This document shows, in pieces, positions 54,056-61,113 of a stretch of DNA of 64,000 nt. The notes beneath the pieces were generated by a model, which worked only from the letters and a program-made list of their open reading frames with translations, was not told the DNA's origin and ran no database searches. Made by a program: the position numbers and the translations under genes. The DNA comes from Saccharomonospora xinjiangensis XJ-54. Lineage in GTDB: Bacteria; Actinomycetota; Actinomycetes; Mycobacteriales; Pseudonocardiaceae. Each line of letters begins with the position of its first letter. Position 1 is the first letter of the stretch. The stretch lies in assembly GCF_000258175.1 (NCBI RefSeq), contig NZ_JH636049.1:1572982-1636981 (forward strand), given 5' to 3'.

Positions 54056-54835
54056 GTCCGGCTCGGCGACCACCGTGATCACCGAGAAGGCCACGCCTTG
54101 GTTGTCGGCGACGGCGGCCATCCGCCCGTACGGGCTGTCGGTGGGCGGCGAGGTCACCGTGCCGCCGAGCTCGGCGACCCTGTTCACCGTCGCGTCCGGG
54201 TCGGACACACCGAAGTACGACATCCAATGCGGTGGCACGTCCTCCGGTGTGCCTTCGGGAAGAAGGCCCACTCCGCCGACGATGCGGTCGCCGACCACCA
54301 ACGTGGCGTAGGTGAAGTCCTCTTCATCGAGGTCCTGCACGGTGTAGCCGAACACGCGCCGGTAGAACTCCTTGGCCTGCTCGAAGTCGCGCGTCATGCA
54401 CTCGTTCCAGATCAGCGCCGATGGCGCGCCGGTGAGCTGCGCTCCGATGGTGTTTCCTGCCTGCCACAAGCCGAACACCGCGCCTGCCGGGTCGGCTGCG
54501 ATGGCCATCCGGCCCTCGGTCATCACGTCCATGGGTTCGGCCATCAGCCGTCCGCCCGCCTCGACGACGCGTGAGGCCGTGGCGTCCACATCGGCGGTGG
54601 CGAGATAGGTGGTCCAGACCGGCGGTGCCGGTGAGCCGGGCGCGGTCCCTCCGATCCCGGCCACCACGCGCCCGTCCACCGAGCACATCAGATAGTTGCC
54701 TGCCTCGTCCCCCTGGTCGGCGAAGTCCCAGCCGAACAGAGCACCGTAGAAATCCATGGCCATGCGGGGGTCGGGCACCATGAGATCAACCCAGCACGGG
54801 GTTCCCTCGGGGTACGGCGTGTCGCGGACGACCAT
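54044..54835 (-). CDS. VOC (glyoxalase/bleomycin-resistance) family protein, two domains
   Basis: A 263-residue protein with two VOC modules (about 10-125 and 138-258). PCWVDLMVPDPRMAMDFYGA and GWDFADQGDEAGNY open the first; LIWNECMTRDFEQAKEFYRR and VFGYTVQDLDEEDFTYATL open the second; GRMAIAADPAGAVFGLWQA and GRMAAVADNQGVAFSVI close each. Usual actinobacterial relatives are annotated as hydroxylases or glyoxalases without evidence. ATG 54835 follows GAGGAG at eight bases. The C-terminus lies in a 17-bp tandem repeat. Confidence 0.88.
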   Translation of the reverse strand: MVVRDTPYPEGTPCWVDLMVPDPRMAMDFYGALFGWDFADQGDEAGNYLMCSVDGRVVAGIGGTAPGSPAPPVWTTYLATADVDATASRVVEAGGRLMAEPMDVMTEGRMAIAADPAGAVFGLWQAGNTIGAQLTGAPSALIWNECMTRDFEQAKEFYRRVFGYTVQDLDEEDFTYATLVVGDRIVGGVGLLPEGTPEDVPPHWMSYFGVSDPDATVNRVAELGGTVTSPPTDSPYGRMAAVADNQGVAFSVITVVAEPDSEQ

Positions 54836-55000
54836 CGCTTTTGCTCCTCACTGAGCTGGCGGCTGTCCGGCGACAGCGTGACGCCGTCACCGTGCCTTCC
54901 AGCATGGGAGGCCACCCCGAAGGTCGCAAAACGGCCACGACGGGTGGCGGCCCCTCGGCCGTCGGTCCTGGTCGCCGGTCGAGGCCGCCGGTCGAGGCCG

Positions 55001-56401
55001 TCAGTCGAGGTCGTCGTGACGCATCAACTGGCGGCCCGCCTCGGTGATCGACCCGGACAGCGAGGGGTAGACCGAGAAGGTCAGCGCCAGGTTGTCCACC
55101 GTGAGCTGGTTCTGCACGGCCAGCGCGATGGGCAGGATCAGCTCGCTCGCGCTCGGCCCCACGACGACACCGCCGACGACGACACCGGTCGCGGGACGGC
55201 AGAACAGCTTCACGAAACCGTGGCGGACACCCTCCATCTTGGCGCGGGCGTTCGTGGACAGCGGCAACATGATCGTCCGGGCGGGTACCTCGCCCGCGTC
55301 GATGGCCTGCTGGCTCACCCCCACCGTGGCGATCTCGGGGTGGGTGAACACGTTGGCGGCCACCGTGCGGAGCCGGATCGGCGCCACGCCTTCGCCGAGG
55401 GCGTGCCACATCGCGATACGTCCCTGCATGCTCGCCACCGAGGCCAGCATGAGCACGCCCGTGCAGTCACCGGCCGCGTACACGCCGGGAGCGCTCGTGC
55501 GCGACACGCGGTCCACGGTGATGAAGCCGCCGGGGCCGGGCTCGATACCGACCCGTTCGAGGCCGATGTCGGAGGTGTTGGGCACGGAACCCACGGTCAT
55601 GAGCGCGTGGCTGGCCTCGATCTGCCTGCCGTCGGTGAGGTGGACGATCACACCGTCGGCCGTGCGCTCGACGCGATCGGCCCTCGCGTGCTTCACCACC
55701 GTGGTGCCCCGCCTGGAGAACACCTCCTCCAGCACCGCCGCCGCGTCGGCGTCCTCGTGTGGCAGCACCCGATCACGGCTCGACACCACCGTGACCTTGA
55801 CGCCCATCTCGGTGTAGGCGGAGGCGAACTCCGCGCCCGTCACGCCCGATCCGACGACGGCGAGGTGCTCCGGCAGCGTGGGCAGGCTGTAGAGCTGCCG
55901 CCAGTCCAGGATCCGCTCACCGTCCGGCACGGCGCCGGGCAGCACCCTTGGCGTCGCACCCGTGGCCACGAGCACCACGTCGGCTTCGAAGACCTCCTCC
56001 TCCTCGCCGTCCTGGCGGGTCACCCCGACCTTGTGGGTCGCGAGCCCGGGCTCGGTGTCCCGGAACCGGGCTGTGCCGTTGATCACGCGCACGCCTTCCC
56101 GCTGCACGCGCGCCCTGATGTCGGCCGACTGCGCGAGCGCCAGCCCACGCACCCTGCCGTGCACGGTCGGCAGGTCTATGCCTGCCGGATCGGCCTTGAT
56201 ACCCAGCTCGGAGAAGCCCTTCAGGCTCGCCCTCGCGCCGGACGAGGCGATGAACGTCTTCGAGGGAACGCAGTCGTACAGCACACACGCGCCGCCAAGA
56301 CCGTCGCGCTCGACCACGGTGACATCGGCGTCGTGTTGCGCCGCGACCAGCGCCGCCTCGTAACCGGCCGGACCGCCCCCCATGATCACGATCTTGGTCA
56401 A
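55001..56401 (-). CDS. lpdA: NAD(P)H quinone reductase / flavoprotein disulfide reductase LpdA
   Basis: A 466-residue FAD enzyme. KIVIMGGGPAGYEAALVAA at 3-21 binds FAD; GGACVLYDCVPSKTFIASSG (about 36-55) has the CX4C redox pair; VVGSGVTGAEFASAYTEMG (about 180-198) binds NAD(P)H; GVYAAGDCTGVLMLASVASM is the second FAD motif. The C-terminus FSVYPSLSGSITEAGRQLM lacks the His-Glu dyad of dihydrolipoamide dehydrogenase, as in mycobacterial Rv3303c, a quinone reductase. Start TTG 56401 follows GGAGG at eight bases. Confidence 0.88.
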   Translation of the reverse strand: MTKIVIMGGGPAGYEAALVAAQHDADVTVVERDGLGGACVLYDCVPSKTFIASSGARASLKGFSELGIKADPAGIDLPTVHGRVRGLALAQSADIRARVQREGVRVINGTARFRDTEPGLATHKVGVTRQDGEEEEVFEADVVLVATGATPRVLPGAVPDGERILDWRQLYSLPTLPEHLAVVGSGVTGAEFASAYTEMGVKVTVVSSRDRVLPHEDADAAAVLEEVFSRRGTTVVKHARADRVERTADGVIVHLTDGRQIEASHALMTVGSVPNTSDIGLERVGIEPGPGGFITVDRVSRTSAPGVYAAGDCTGVLMLASVASMQGRIAMWHALGEGVAPIRLRTVAANVFTHPEIATVGVSQQAIDAGEVPARTIMLPLSTNARAKMEGVRHGFVKLFCRPATGVVVGGVVVGPSASELILPIALAVQNQLTVDNLALTFSVYPSLSGSITEAGRQLMRHDDLD

Positions 56402-56488
56402 CTTCGTTCCCTCCTCGACACCCGCACTGCACCCCAACTCTATGTGGGGACACGCGGAGTGCATCCGCTCGGGTGACGCACCGGTCGC

Positions 56489-56494
56489 TACCCT
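56489..56494 (+). promoter_or_regulatory. Leaderless -10 (TACCCT) for the cyclotransferase gene
   Basis: TACCCT lies 6 bases before GTG 56501. Confidence 0.5.
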
Positions 56495-56500
56495 GGGAGC

Positions 56501-56953
56501 GTGCCCCTCTATGCCGCGTACGGGTCCAACATGGATCCCACCCAGATGACGGAGCGAGCCCCGCACTCGCCGATGGCGGGCACCGGCTGGCTGGAAGGCT
56601 GGCGGCTCACCTTCGGCGGTGAGGACCTGAACTGGGAAGGCGCGCTCGCCACCATCGTCGAGGACCCCGGATCGCGGGTCTTCGTCGTGCTCTACGACGT
56701 CACACCGCTCGACGAGTCGAGGCTCGACCAGTGGGAGGGCGGCGAACTCGGGTTGCACAACAAGATCAGGCTCCGGGTGCAGACCATGGACGGATCGGCC
56801 CTGGCCTGGCTGTACGTCCTCGACGCCTACGAGGGCGGGTTGCCCTCGGCGCGCTATCTCGGGGTGCTGGCCGATGCGGCCGAAGCGGCGGGTGCCCCCG
56901 CCGACTACGTCGATGACCTACGCACCCGCCCCTGCAAACGCATAGGCCCATAA
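56501..56953 (+). CDS. Gamma-glutamylcyclotransferase family protein
   Basis: A 150-residue GGCT-fold protein. YAAYGSNMDPTQM at 4-16 is the glycine-rich YGSN substrate loop; WRLTFGGEDLNWEGALATIV and VFVVLYDVTPLDESRLDQWE carry the typical core and acidic residues (Glu near 80). It could release 5-oxoproline from gamma-glutamyl compounds. The mycobacterial gene after lpdA (Rv3304) is the counterpart. The start is supported by TACCCT. A 21-bp repeat array begins two bases after its stop codon. Confidence 0.87.
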   Translation: MPLYAAYGSNMDPTQMTERAPHSPMAGTGWLEGWRLTFGGEDLNWEGALATIVEDPGSRVFVVLYDVTPLDESRLDQWEGGELGLHNKIRLRVQTMDGSALAWLYVLDAYEGGLPSARYLGVLADAAEAAGAPADYVDDLRTRPCKRIGP

Positions 56954-56954
56954 C

Positions 56955-57163
56955 CGCACTTCATGCACGCGTGTCCGCACTTCATGCACGCGTGTCCGCA
57001 CTTCATGCACGCGTGTCCGCACTTCATGCACGCGTGTCCGCAGCCTACGGCGCGGACACGCCAACCCCACGTACCGAAACTGCCAACACCCGCACATAGC
57101 CTGCGGACACGAGCGCACAGGCTACAAACACCCGTACATAGCCTGCGGACACGGCTCAGCGGG
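56955..57163. repeat. 21-bp repeat arrays in inverted arrangement, locus 2
   Basis: Four identical 21-base units run from 56955 to 57038 in minus orientation, then a diverged unit (57039-57059). From 57080 to 57163 four units run in plus orientation (57080, 57101, 57122, 57143), alternating TGCGGACAC and TGCCAACAC or similar cores. The array starts 2 bases after the cyclotransferase stop and its last unit runs over the stop codon of the DUF559 gene. Related to locus 1 and locus 3. Confidence 0.95.
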
Positions 57164-58043
57164 AACGGTCGTTGAAGGCCCGCTCCAGCTCACCCAGGAC
57201 CCGCGACGGATCACGAAGGTCCTGCGCCCTCGCCCGGATCACCTGCCAACCTCGGCCCGAAAGCCTCCGATCGCGCTCGGCGTCGTAGGCGGCCCGGCCT
57301 TCGTGAGCGTCGTAGCCGTCGTACTCCAAGGCGATCCGCCATGACTCCCAAGCCAGGTCGAGTACGTAGAGCAACCGCCCATCCACCGTCTGCACGGGAA
57401 ATTGGGCCTCCGGAACGGGAAACCCGGCCTCCACCACGATCATCAACAACGAACTCTCCGGTGGTGAATCCGCGCGTCCCGTGGCGAGTTCGGTGAGCGC
57501 AAGAGCTCTCGCGACGTGACGCCGGTCGTCACGCGCGGCGAGGCGCTCCCTCACGGCCGACCGGAACGTTTCCGGGTCGTCGTGGCGCCGCAACACCTCG
57601 TCGAGGCACCCGAACGCCACGCGCTTGTCGCCGTCGCACAACTGCTCCGACACGGCGAGGTCCAGCGCGAACACGGGAAGTCCTCCGATTTCGACGACGT
57701 CGCCCGCTTCGTATCGGTTCTGGTGTCTCACCAGCCCCCGCCGCGATCGCGCCGACCGCGAGTATGGCACCGTGACATGGACAGGACCGGTGTCACTCAC
57801 GGCGGCACATCCGTGCAGGGCCAGCGCCGTAGGCCCCGAGATCACCACGGGGTGACCGACGAACAACACGGCCGCCTCGGCACGGGTGCGGACGTCACCG
57901 AGGTCGGCCGTCCGCACCACGACCCCTCGCCATGGTTGGGTCAACGTCCCGGCGTCGAGGGCCGTCCGCAGAGCCCGCTCACCCATGACGGCGGCAGCTT
58001 CCCGCCGCGAGACGGCCCCTCGAACTCCCCAGTTCTGCGACAT
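57156..58043 (-). CDS. DUF559 (Vsr-like nuclease) protein with AbiEi-type N-terminus
   Basis: A protein of about 295 residues. The N-terminus (GAVSRREAAAVMGERALRTA and PWRGVVVRTADL, about 8-60) resembles the winged-helix domain of AbiEi-type antitoxins; VVISGPTALALHGCAAV follows. The C-terminus (about 195-290) is the DUF559 fold of the Vsr/very-short-patch-repair group: EYDGYDAHEG, DAERDRRLSGRGWQVIRAR. A nuclease activity is plausible but not shown. ATG 58043 was chosen; GTG/ATG starts up to 58103 are possible. It is flanked on both sides by 21-bp repeat arrays. Confidence 0.85.
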   Translation of the reverse strand: MSQNWGVRGAVSRREAAAVMGERALRTALDAGTLTQPWRGVVVRTADLGDVRTRAEAAVLFVGHPVVISGPTALALHGCAAVSDTGPVHVTVPYSRSARSRRGLVRHQNRYEAGDVVEIGGLPVFALDLAVSEQLCDGDKRVAFGCLDEVLRRHDDPETFRSAVRERLAARDDRRHVARALALTELATGRADSPPESSLLMIVVEAGFPVPEAQFPVQTVDGRLLYVLDLAWESWRIALEYDGYDAHEGRAAYDAERDRRLSGRGWQVIRARAQDLRDPSRVLGELERAFNDRSR

Positions 58044-58082
58044 TCCTCCAGGCTGACCGTCCGCGGAGCACCACGCCACTCC

Positions 58083-58122
58083 CTGTCCACAGCCTGTGGA
58101 CAACTCGCGAACCTGTGGACAA
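58083..58122. promoter_or_regulatory. Cluster of DnaA-box-like sequences
   Basis: Two perfect TTGTCCACA boxes lie on the minus strand (58095-58103 and 58114-58122, 19 bases apart), with CTGTCCACA on the plus strand at 58083-58091. TTGTCCACA is the actinobacterial DnaA box. The site joins the repeat array at locus 3, whose minus-strand units contain the same TTGTCCAC sequence. Confidence 0.55.
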
Positions 58123-58246
58123 CTCGTGTCCGCAGCCTACGTACGAGTGTTGGCACCGCACGCTGCCAACACTCGGACAAGAAGTGCGGACACAAGTGCA
58201 CAAGGTGCCAACACCCGTACAAGAAGTGCGGACACGCCCGGGTCAG
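58099..58246. repeat. 21-bp repeat arrays in inverted arrangement, locus 3
   Basis: Plus-oriented units start at 58163, 58184, 58205 and 58226, alternating TGCCAACAC and TGCGGACAC cores; the last runs over the amidohydrolase stop at 58243. Minus-oriented units cover about 58099-58158. The two halves meet in a hairpin (58144-58175). The array lies between the DUF559 gene and the amidohydrolase gene. Confidence 0.9.
58144..58175. terminator. 12-bp stem hairpin at the centre of locus 3
   Basis: CGAGTGTTGGCA (58144-58155) and TGCCAACACTCG (58164-58175) are perfectly complementary around an 8-base loop. It lies 68 bases after the amidohydrolase stop and could end that transcript. Confidence 0.6.
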
Positions 58247-59520
58247 GACGCCAGCGCCGCCAGAGCCGTGTGGACCAGCACGCGGATGCCCGTGAGCAGG
58301 GCGCGTTCGTCGGCCTCGAACGTCGGCTGGTGCAGGTCGCGCATCTGGCCCTCACCCGACCAGACGCCGAGCCGCGCGAACGCACCGGGCACGTGCTCCA
58401 GGTACCAGCCGAAGTCCTCGCCTCCCGACGACTGCTCCGTGTTCGCCAGCGCGTCGGCGCCGAGCGCCGCCTCGACACCCGCCCGCAGCAGCGTCGTGCT
58501 CTCCTCCTCGTTCACCACCGGTGGCACGCCACGCCGGTAGTTCAGCTCGTAGCCCACCCCGGTCGGCGCGAGAAGCGCCCTCACCGACGACTCGACGAGC
58601 GGCTCCAGCATCGTCCACGTCTCGTGGTCCGCGGTGCGGAGCGTGCCTCGCAGCGTCCCCTCCTGCGGCACGGCGTTGGCAGCCTCGCCCGCATGCACGG
58701 CGCCCCACACCAGCACGGTGCCCGACCTGGGGTCCACCCTGCGAGACAACACGGCGGGCAGCGCCGTGATGACGGTGCCGAGCCCGTGCACGAGATCGGC
58801 AGTGAGGTGCGGACGGGAGGTGTGACCACCCGGCGACGTGAGCCTGAGTTCGACCAGGTCGGCCGCGGACGTCAGCGGCCCGACCCTCGTGCCGATCTTG
58901 CCGACGGGAAGCCGGGGGTCGCAGTGGAGGCCGAAGATCCGTTCCACGCCGTCGAGCGCACCCGCCTCGATCGCGTCGAGCGCACCACCCGGCATCACCT
59001 CCTCGGCAGGCTGGAAGATCAGCCGAACCCTGCCGGGAAGTTCCGCGGCGGTCGCGAGCGCGAGCCCTGCGCCGAGCAACACCGTGGTGTGCACGTCGTG
59101 ACCGCAGGCGTGCGCCACGCCGTCCACCGTCGAGGCGAAGGGCAGCCCGGTCGCCTCGGTCAGCGGCAGGGCGTCCAGGTCGGCGCGCAGTGCCACACAC
59201 CGTGGCCCTGTCCCGACGTCGCACACGACGCCCGTGCCGCCGGGGAGCACCGTGGGCCGCAGTCCCGCCGAGGTGAGCAGCCGGGTGACCAACTCCGTGG
59301 TTCCGTACTCGCGGCGGGCGAGTTCGGGATGGGCATGGATGTGCCTGCGCCACGACACCACGTCCGTCGCGCGATCGGCCAGCCACGCATCGAGCCAGCC
59401 GGGGCCACGTCCCTGTCCCACATCCCCGATGGTGGCCGCACCCGAGGCGGCAAGCAGGGCTTCCACCGACGCGGGGTCGGATTCGCCCGGCAGTTCGGGT
59501 CGCGAGTCGAGAACGGTCAC
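58243..59520 (-). CDS. M20D family amidohydrolase (AmiA/AmiB-like)
   Basis: A 425-residue metal-dependent amidohydrolase. RRHIHAHPELARREYGTTEL (about 58-77), ACGHDVHTTVLLGAGLAL (about 135-152) with metal Cys and His, FQPAEEVMPGG (about 167-177) with the catalytic Glu, and EQSSGGEDFGWYLEHVPGA (about 368-386) are typical of N-acyl-amino-acid amidohydrolases. Mycobacterial amiA1/amiB1 hold the same place after Rv3304. GTG 59520 follows GGAGG at six bases. A CRP-like site lies upstream. Confidence 0.9.
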   Translation of the reverse strand: MTVLDSRPELPGESDPASVEALLAASGAATIGDVGQGRGPGWLDAWLADRATDVVSWRRHIHAHPELARREYGTTELVTRLLTSAGLRPTVLPGGTGVVCDVGTGPRCVALRADLDALPLTEATGLPFASTVDGVAHACGHDVHTTVLLGAGLALATAAELPGRVRLIFQPAEEVMPGGALDAIEAGALDGVERIFGLHCDPRLPVGKIGTRVGPLTSAADLVELRLTSPGGHTSRPHLTADLVHGLGTVITALPAVLSRRVDPRSGTVLVWGAVHAGEAANAVPQEGTLRGTLRTADHETWTMLEPLVESSVRALLAPTGVGYELNYRRGVPPVVNEEESTTLLRAGVEAALGADALANTEQSSGGEDFGWYLEHVPGAFARLGVWSGEGQMRDLHQPTFEADERALLTGIRVLVHTALAALAS

Positions 59521-59551
59521 GCCGCACCTCCGCACCCAACCAGCGCGGCGA

Positions 59552-59567
59552 AGTGACAGCAGTCACA
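59552..59567. promoter_or_regulatory. CRP/GlxR-like binding site upstream of the amidohydrolase
   Basis: AGTGACAGCAGTCACA matches TGTGA-N6-TCACA with one mismatch in one half. It lies 32-47 bases before GTG 59520, where it could act as repressor or activator site. Confidence 0.5.
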
Positions 59568-59675
59568 TACCTCTGTCGTCCGCTGGTAGTTCATAGCCGT
59601 ACGCATTTGCTCTCAGTTTGACACCAACCAGAGGATGCGTAACCCGGATGTCCTAATGAGGAGACAGAAGGTAGC

Positions 59676-59692
59676 CCGTTTGCGCTAAACGG
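59676..59692 (-). terminator. Small stem-loop downstream of the 118-residue membrane protein gene
   Basis: CCGTTT (59676-59681) and AAACGG (59687-59692) form a 6-bp stem with a 5-base loop, 34 bases beyond the stop at 59727. The rest of 59568-59726 shows nothing I can support beyond a TTGACA at about 59616 on the plus strand with no gene behind it. Confidence 0.4.
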
Positions 59693-59726
59693 TGACGGAC
59701 AGTTCGGTGCCGCTGTAGCCGGGAGG

Positions 59727-60083
59727 TCAGCCGCCCTTCGCTTTCTTGCTGCGGAGGTACCGGCCCCAGACGACGATGCCGAGCAACACCGCGGCGATCA
59801 CACCGACCACGATCTTGCTCCGGTTCTTCTCCGCCTCGGCCTCCGTCTGCGGATCGAGAGCGGGCCCCTCCCCGGACGACTCCGGCGATTCGGACGACTC
59901 CGACGACCCTGACGTGCCGCGGGATTCCTCCGGGTCCTGACGCGAATCGGAGTCCTGAGCCAGCGCGTGAGCGGGCGCCGGGATGTCGAGGGTTGCCCGA
60001 GCCTCGGGCACCAGGCCGGTGGCGGACGTCACGAGGACGACGGCGAGCACACTCAGCACAACCGTGAGAACACGCACGCTCAC
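59727..60083 (-). CDS. Small exported and membrane-anchored protein
   Basis: A 118-residue protein with an N-terminal signal sequence or helix (VLTVVLSVLAVVLVTSATGL, about 5-24), a Ser/Glu/Pro-rich extracytoplasmic stretch (about 42-85, with SGSSESSESPESSGEG), and a C-terminal helix (IVVGVIAAVLLGIVVWG) followed by a basic tail RYLRSKKAKGG. There is no LPXTG motif. I do not recognise the family. GTG 60083 or GTG 60077 may be the start; CAGACT lies 6 bases before the latter. meaB ends just upstream (60110). Confidence 0.75.
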   Translation of the reverse strand: MSVRVLTVVLSVLAVVLVTSATGLVPEARATLDIPAPAHALAQDSDSRQDPEESRGTSGSSESSESPESSGEGPALDPQTEAEAEKNRSKIVVGVIAAVLLGIVVWGRYLRSKKAKGG

Positions 60084-60109
60084 AGTCTGCCGTGTCCGGA
60101 CGCGCCGCG

Positions 60110-61111
60110 TCAGCCCCCACGCGGTGAGTCGGCACCGAACGCGCTGAGGATGCGTTCGGCGGCGAGGGTCGCTGTGCTGCGGCCCTCGCGGACGTCCCGC
60201 TCGACGTCATCGACGATCGCTCTCACGGCGGGGTGCCGCACGAGGCGATCCAGCAGCTGGTCGCGCACCATCGCCCAGGTCCAGTCCACCTGCTGGCGCT
60301 GACGCCTCGCCGTCAGCTCACCGGACTCGGTCAGGTGTGCCCTGTGCCGTTCGAGCTGCTGCCAGACGGTGTCGAGTCCCTTCCCCGTGAGACCGCTGCA
60401 CGTGAGCACGGGCGGCGTCCACGCCGCGTCGGGCCCGTAGATCATGCGCAACGCGCCGGAGAGTTCGCGTGCCGCGCGCCGCGCCTCCCTCTCGTGGTCG
60501 CCGTCGGCCTTGTTGACAGCGATGACGTCGGCGAGTTCGAGGACGCCCTTCTTGATGCCCTGCAACTGGTCGCCCGTGCGAGCCAGCGTGAGGAAAAGGA
60601 AGGAATCGACCATGCCCGCGACGGTGACCTCCGACTGCCCGACACCCACGGTCTCGACCAGCACGACGTCGTAGCCCGCGGCCTCCATGAGCACGATGGT
60701 CTCGCGCGTGGCTCTCGCGACACCGCCGAGCGTGCCGGAGGTCGGCGACGGTCTGATGAACGCCGCCGGGTCAACGGCCAGCCGGGCCATGCGTGTCTTG
60801 TCGCCGAGAATGCTGCCGCCGGTGCGAGTGGAGGAGGGATCGACGGCCAGCACGGCGACCCGGTGGCCCGCCGAGGTGAGCTGGGTGCCGAGCTGGTCGA
60901 TGAACGTCGATTTGCCGACACCGGGCACGCCCGTGATGCCGACCCTCACCGCACCGCCCGCGTGCGGAAGCAACTCGACCAGAAGCTGTTGCGCGCGTTC
61001 GCGGTGGTCGGCGCGCTGCGACTCGACCAGGGTGATCGCCCTGGCCAGAATGCCGCGATCGCCGTCGAGGACGCCCTTGGCGTACGCGGAGACGTCGAGG
61101 ATGCGTGCCAT
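60110..61111 (-). CDS. meaB: Methylmalonyl-CoA mutase-associated GTPase
   Basis: A 333-residue G3E GTPase. The P-loop is [20 protein letters not shown] (about 59-78); [19 protein letters not shown] (about 91-109), [19 protein letters not shown] (about 153-171) and VNKADGD (about 204-210) complete the G motifs. It protects and reloads the cobalamin cofactor of the mutase. The start ATG 61111 lies 2 bases after the mutB stop, so mutA, mutB and meaB form one operon. Confidence 0.95.
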   Translation of the reverse strand: MARILDVSAYAKGVLDGDRGILARAITLVESQRADHRERAQQLLVELLPHAGGAVRVGITGVPGVGKSTFIDQLGTQLTSAGHRVAVLAVDPSSTRTGGSILGDKTRMARLAVDPAAFIRPSPTSGTLGGVARATRETIVLMEAAGYDVVLVETVGVGQSEVTVAGMVDSFLFLTLARTGDQLQGIKKGVLELADVIAVNKADGDHEREARRAARELSGALRMIYGPDAAWTPPVLTCSGLTGKGLDTVWQQLERHRAHLTESGELTARRQRQQVDWTWAMVRDQLLDRLVRHPAVRAIVDDVERDVREGRSTATLAAERILSAFGADSPRGG

Positions 61112-61113
61112 GC

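Noticed and set aside
56955..57163. CRISPR array
   Set aside because: Units are directly adjacent with no unique spacers and no cas genes are present.
58083..58122. Replication origin
   Set aside because: No dnaA, dnaN, gyrB or rpmH genes and only three boxes; a titration or chance site is more likely.
59610..59660. TTGACA followed by TAACCC as a promoter for a small RNA on the plus strand
   Set aside because: The -10 match is poor and no conserved structure or gene follows.
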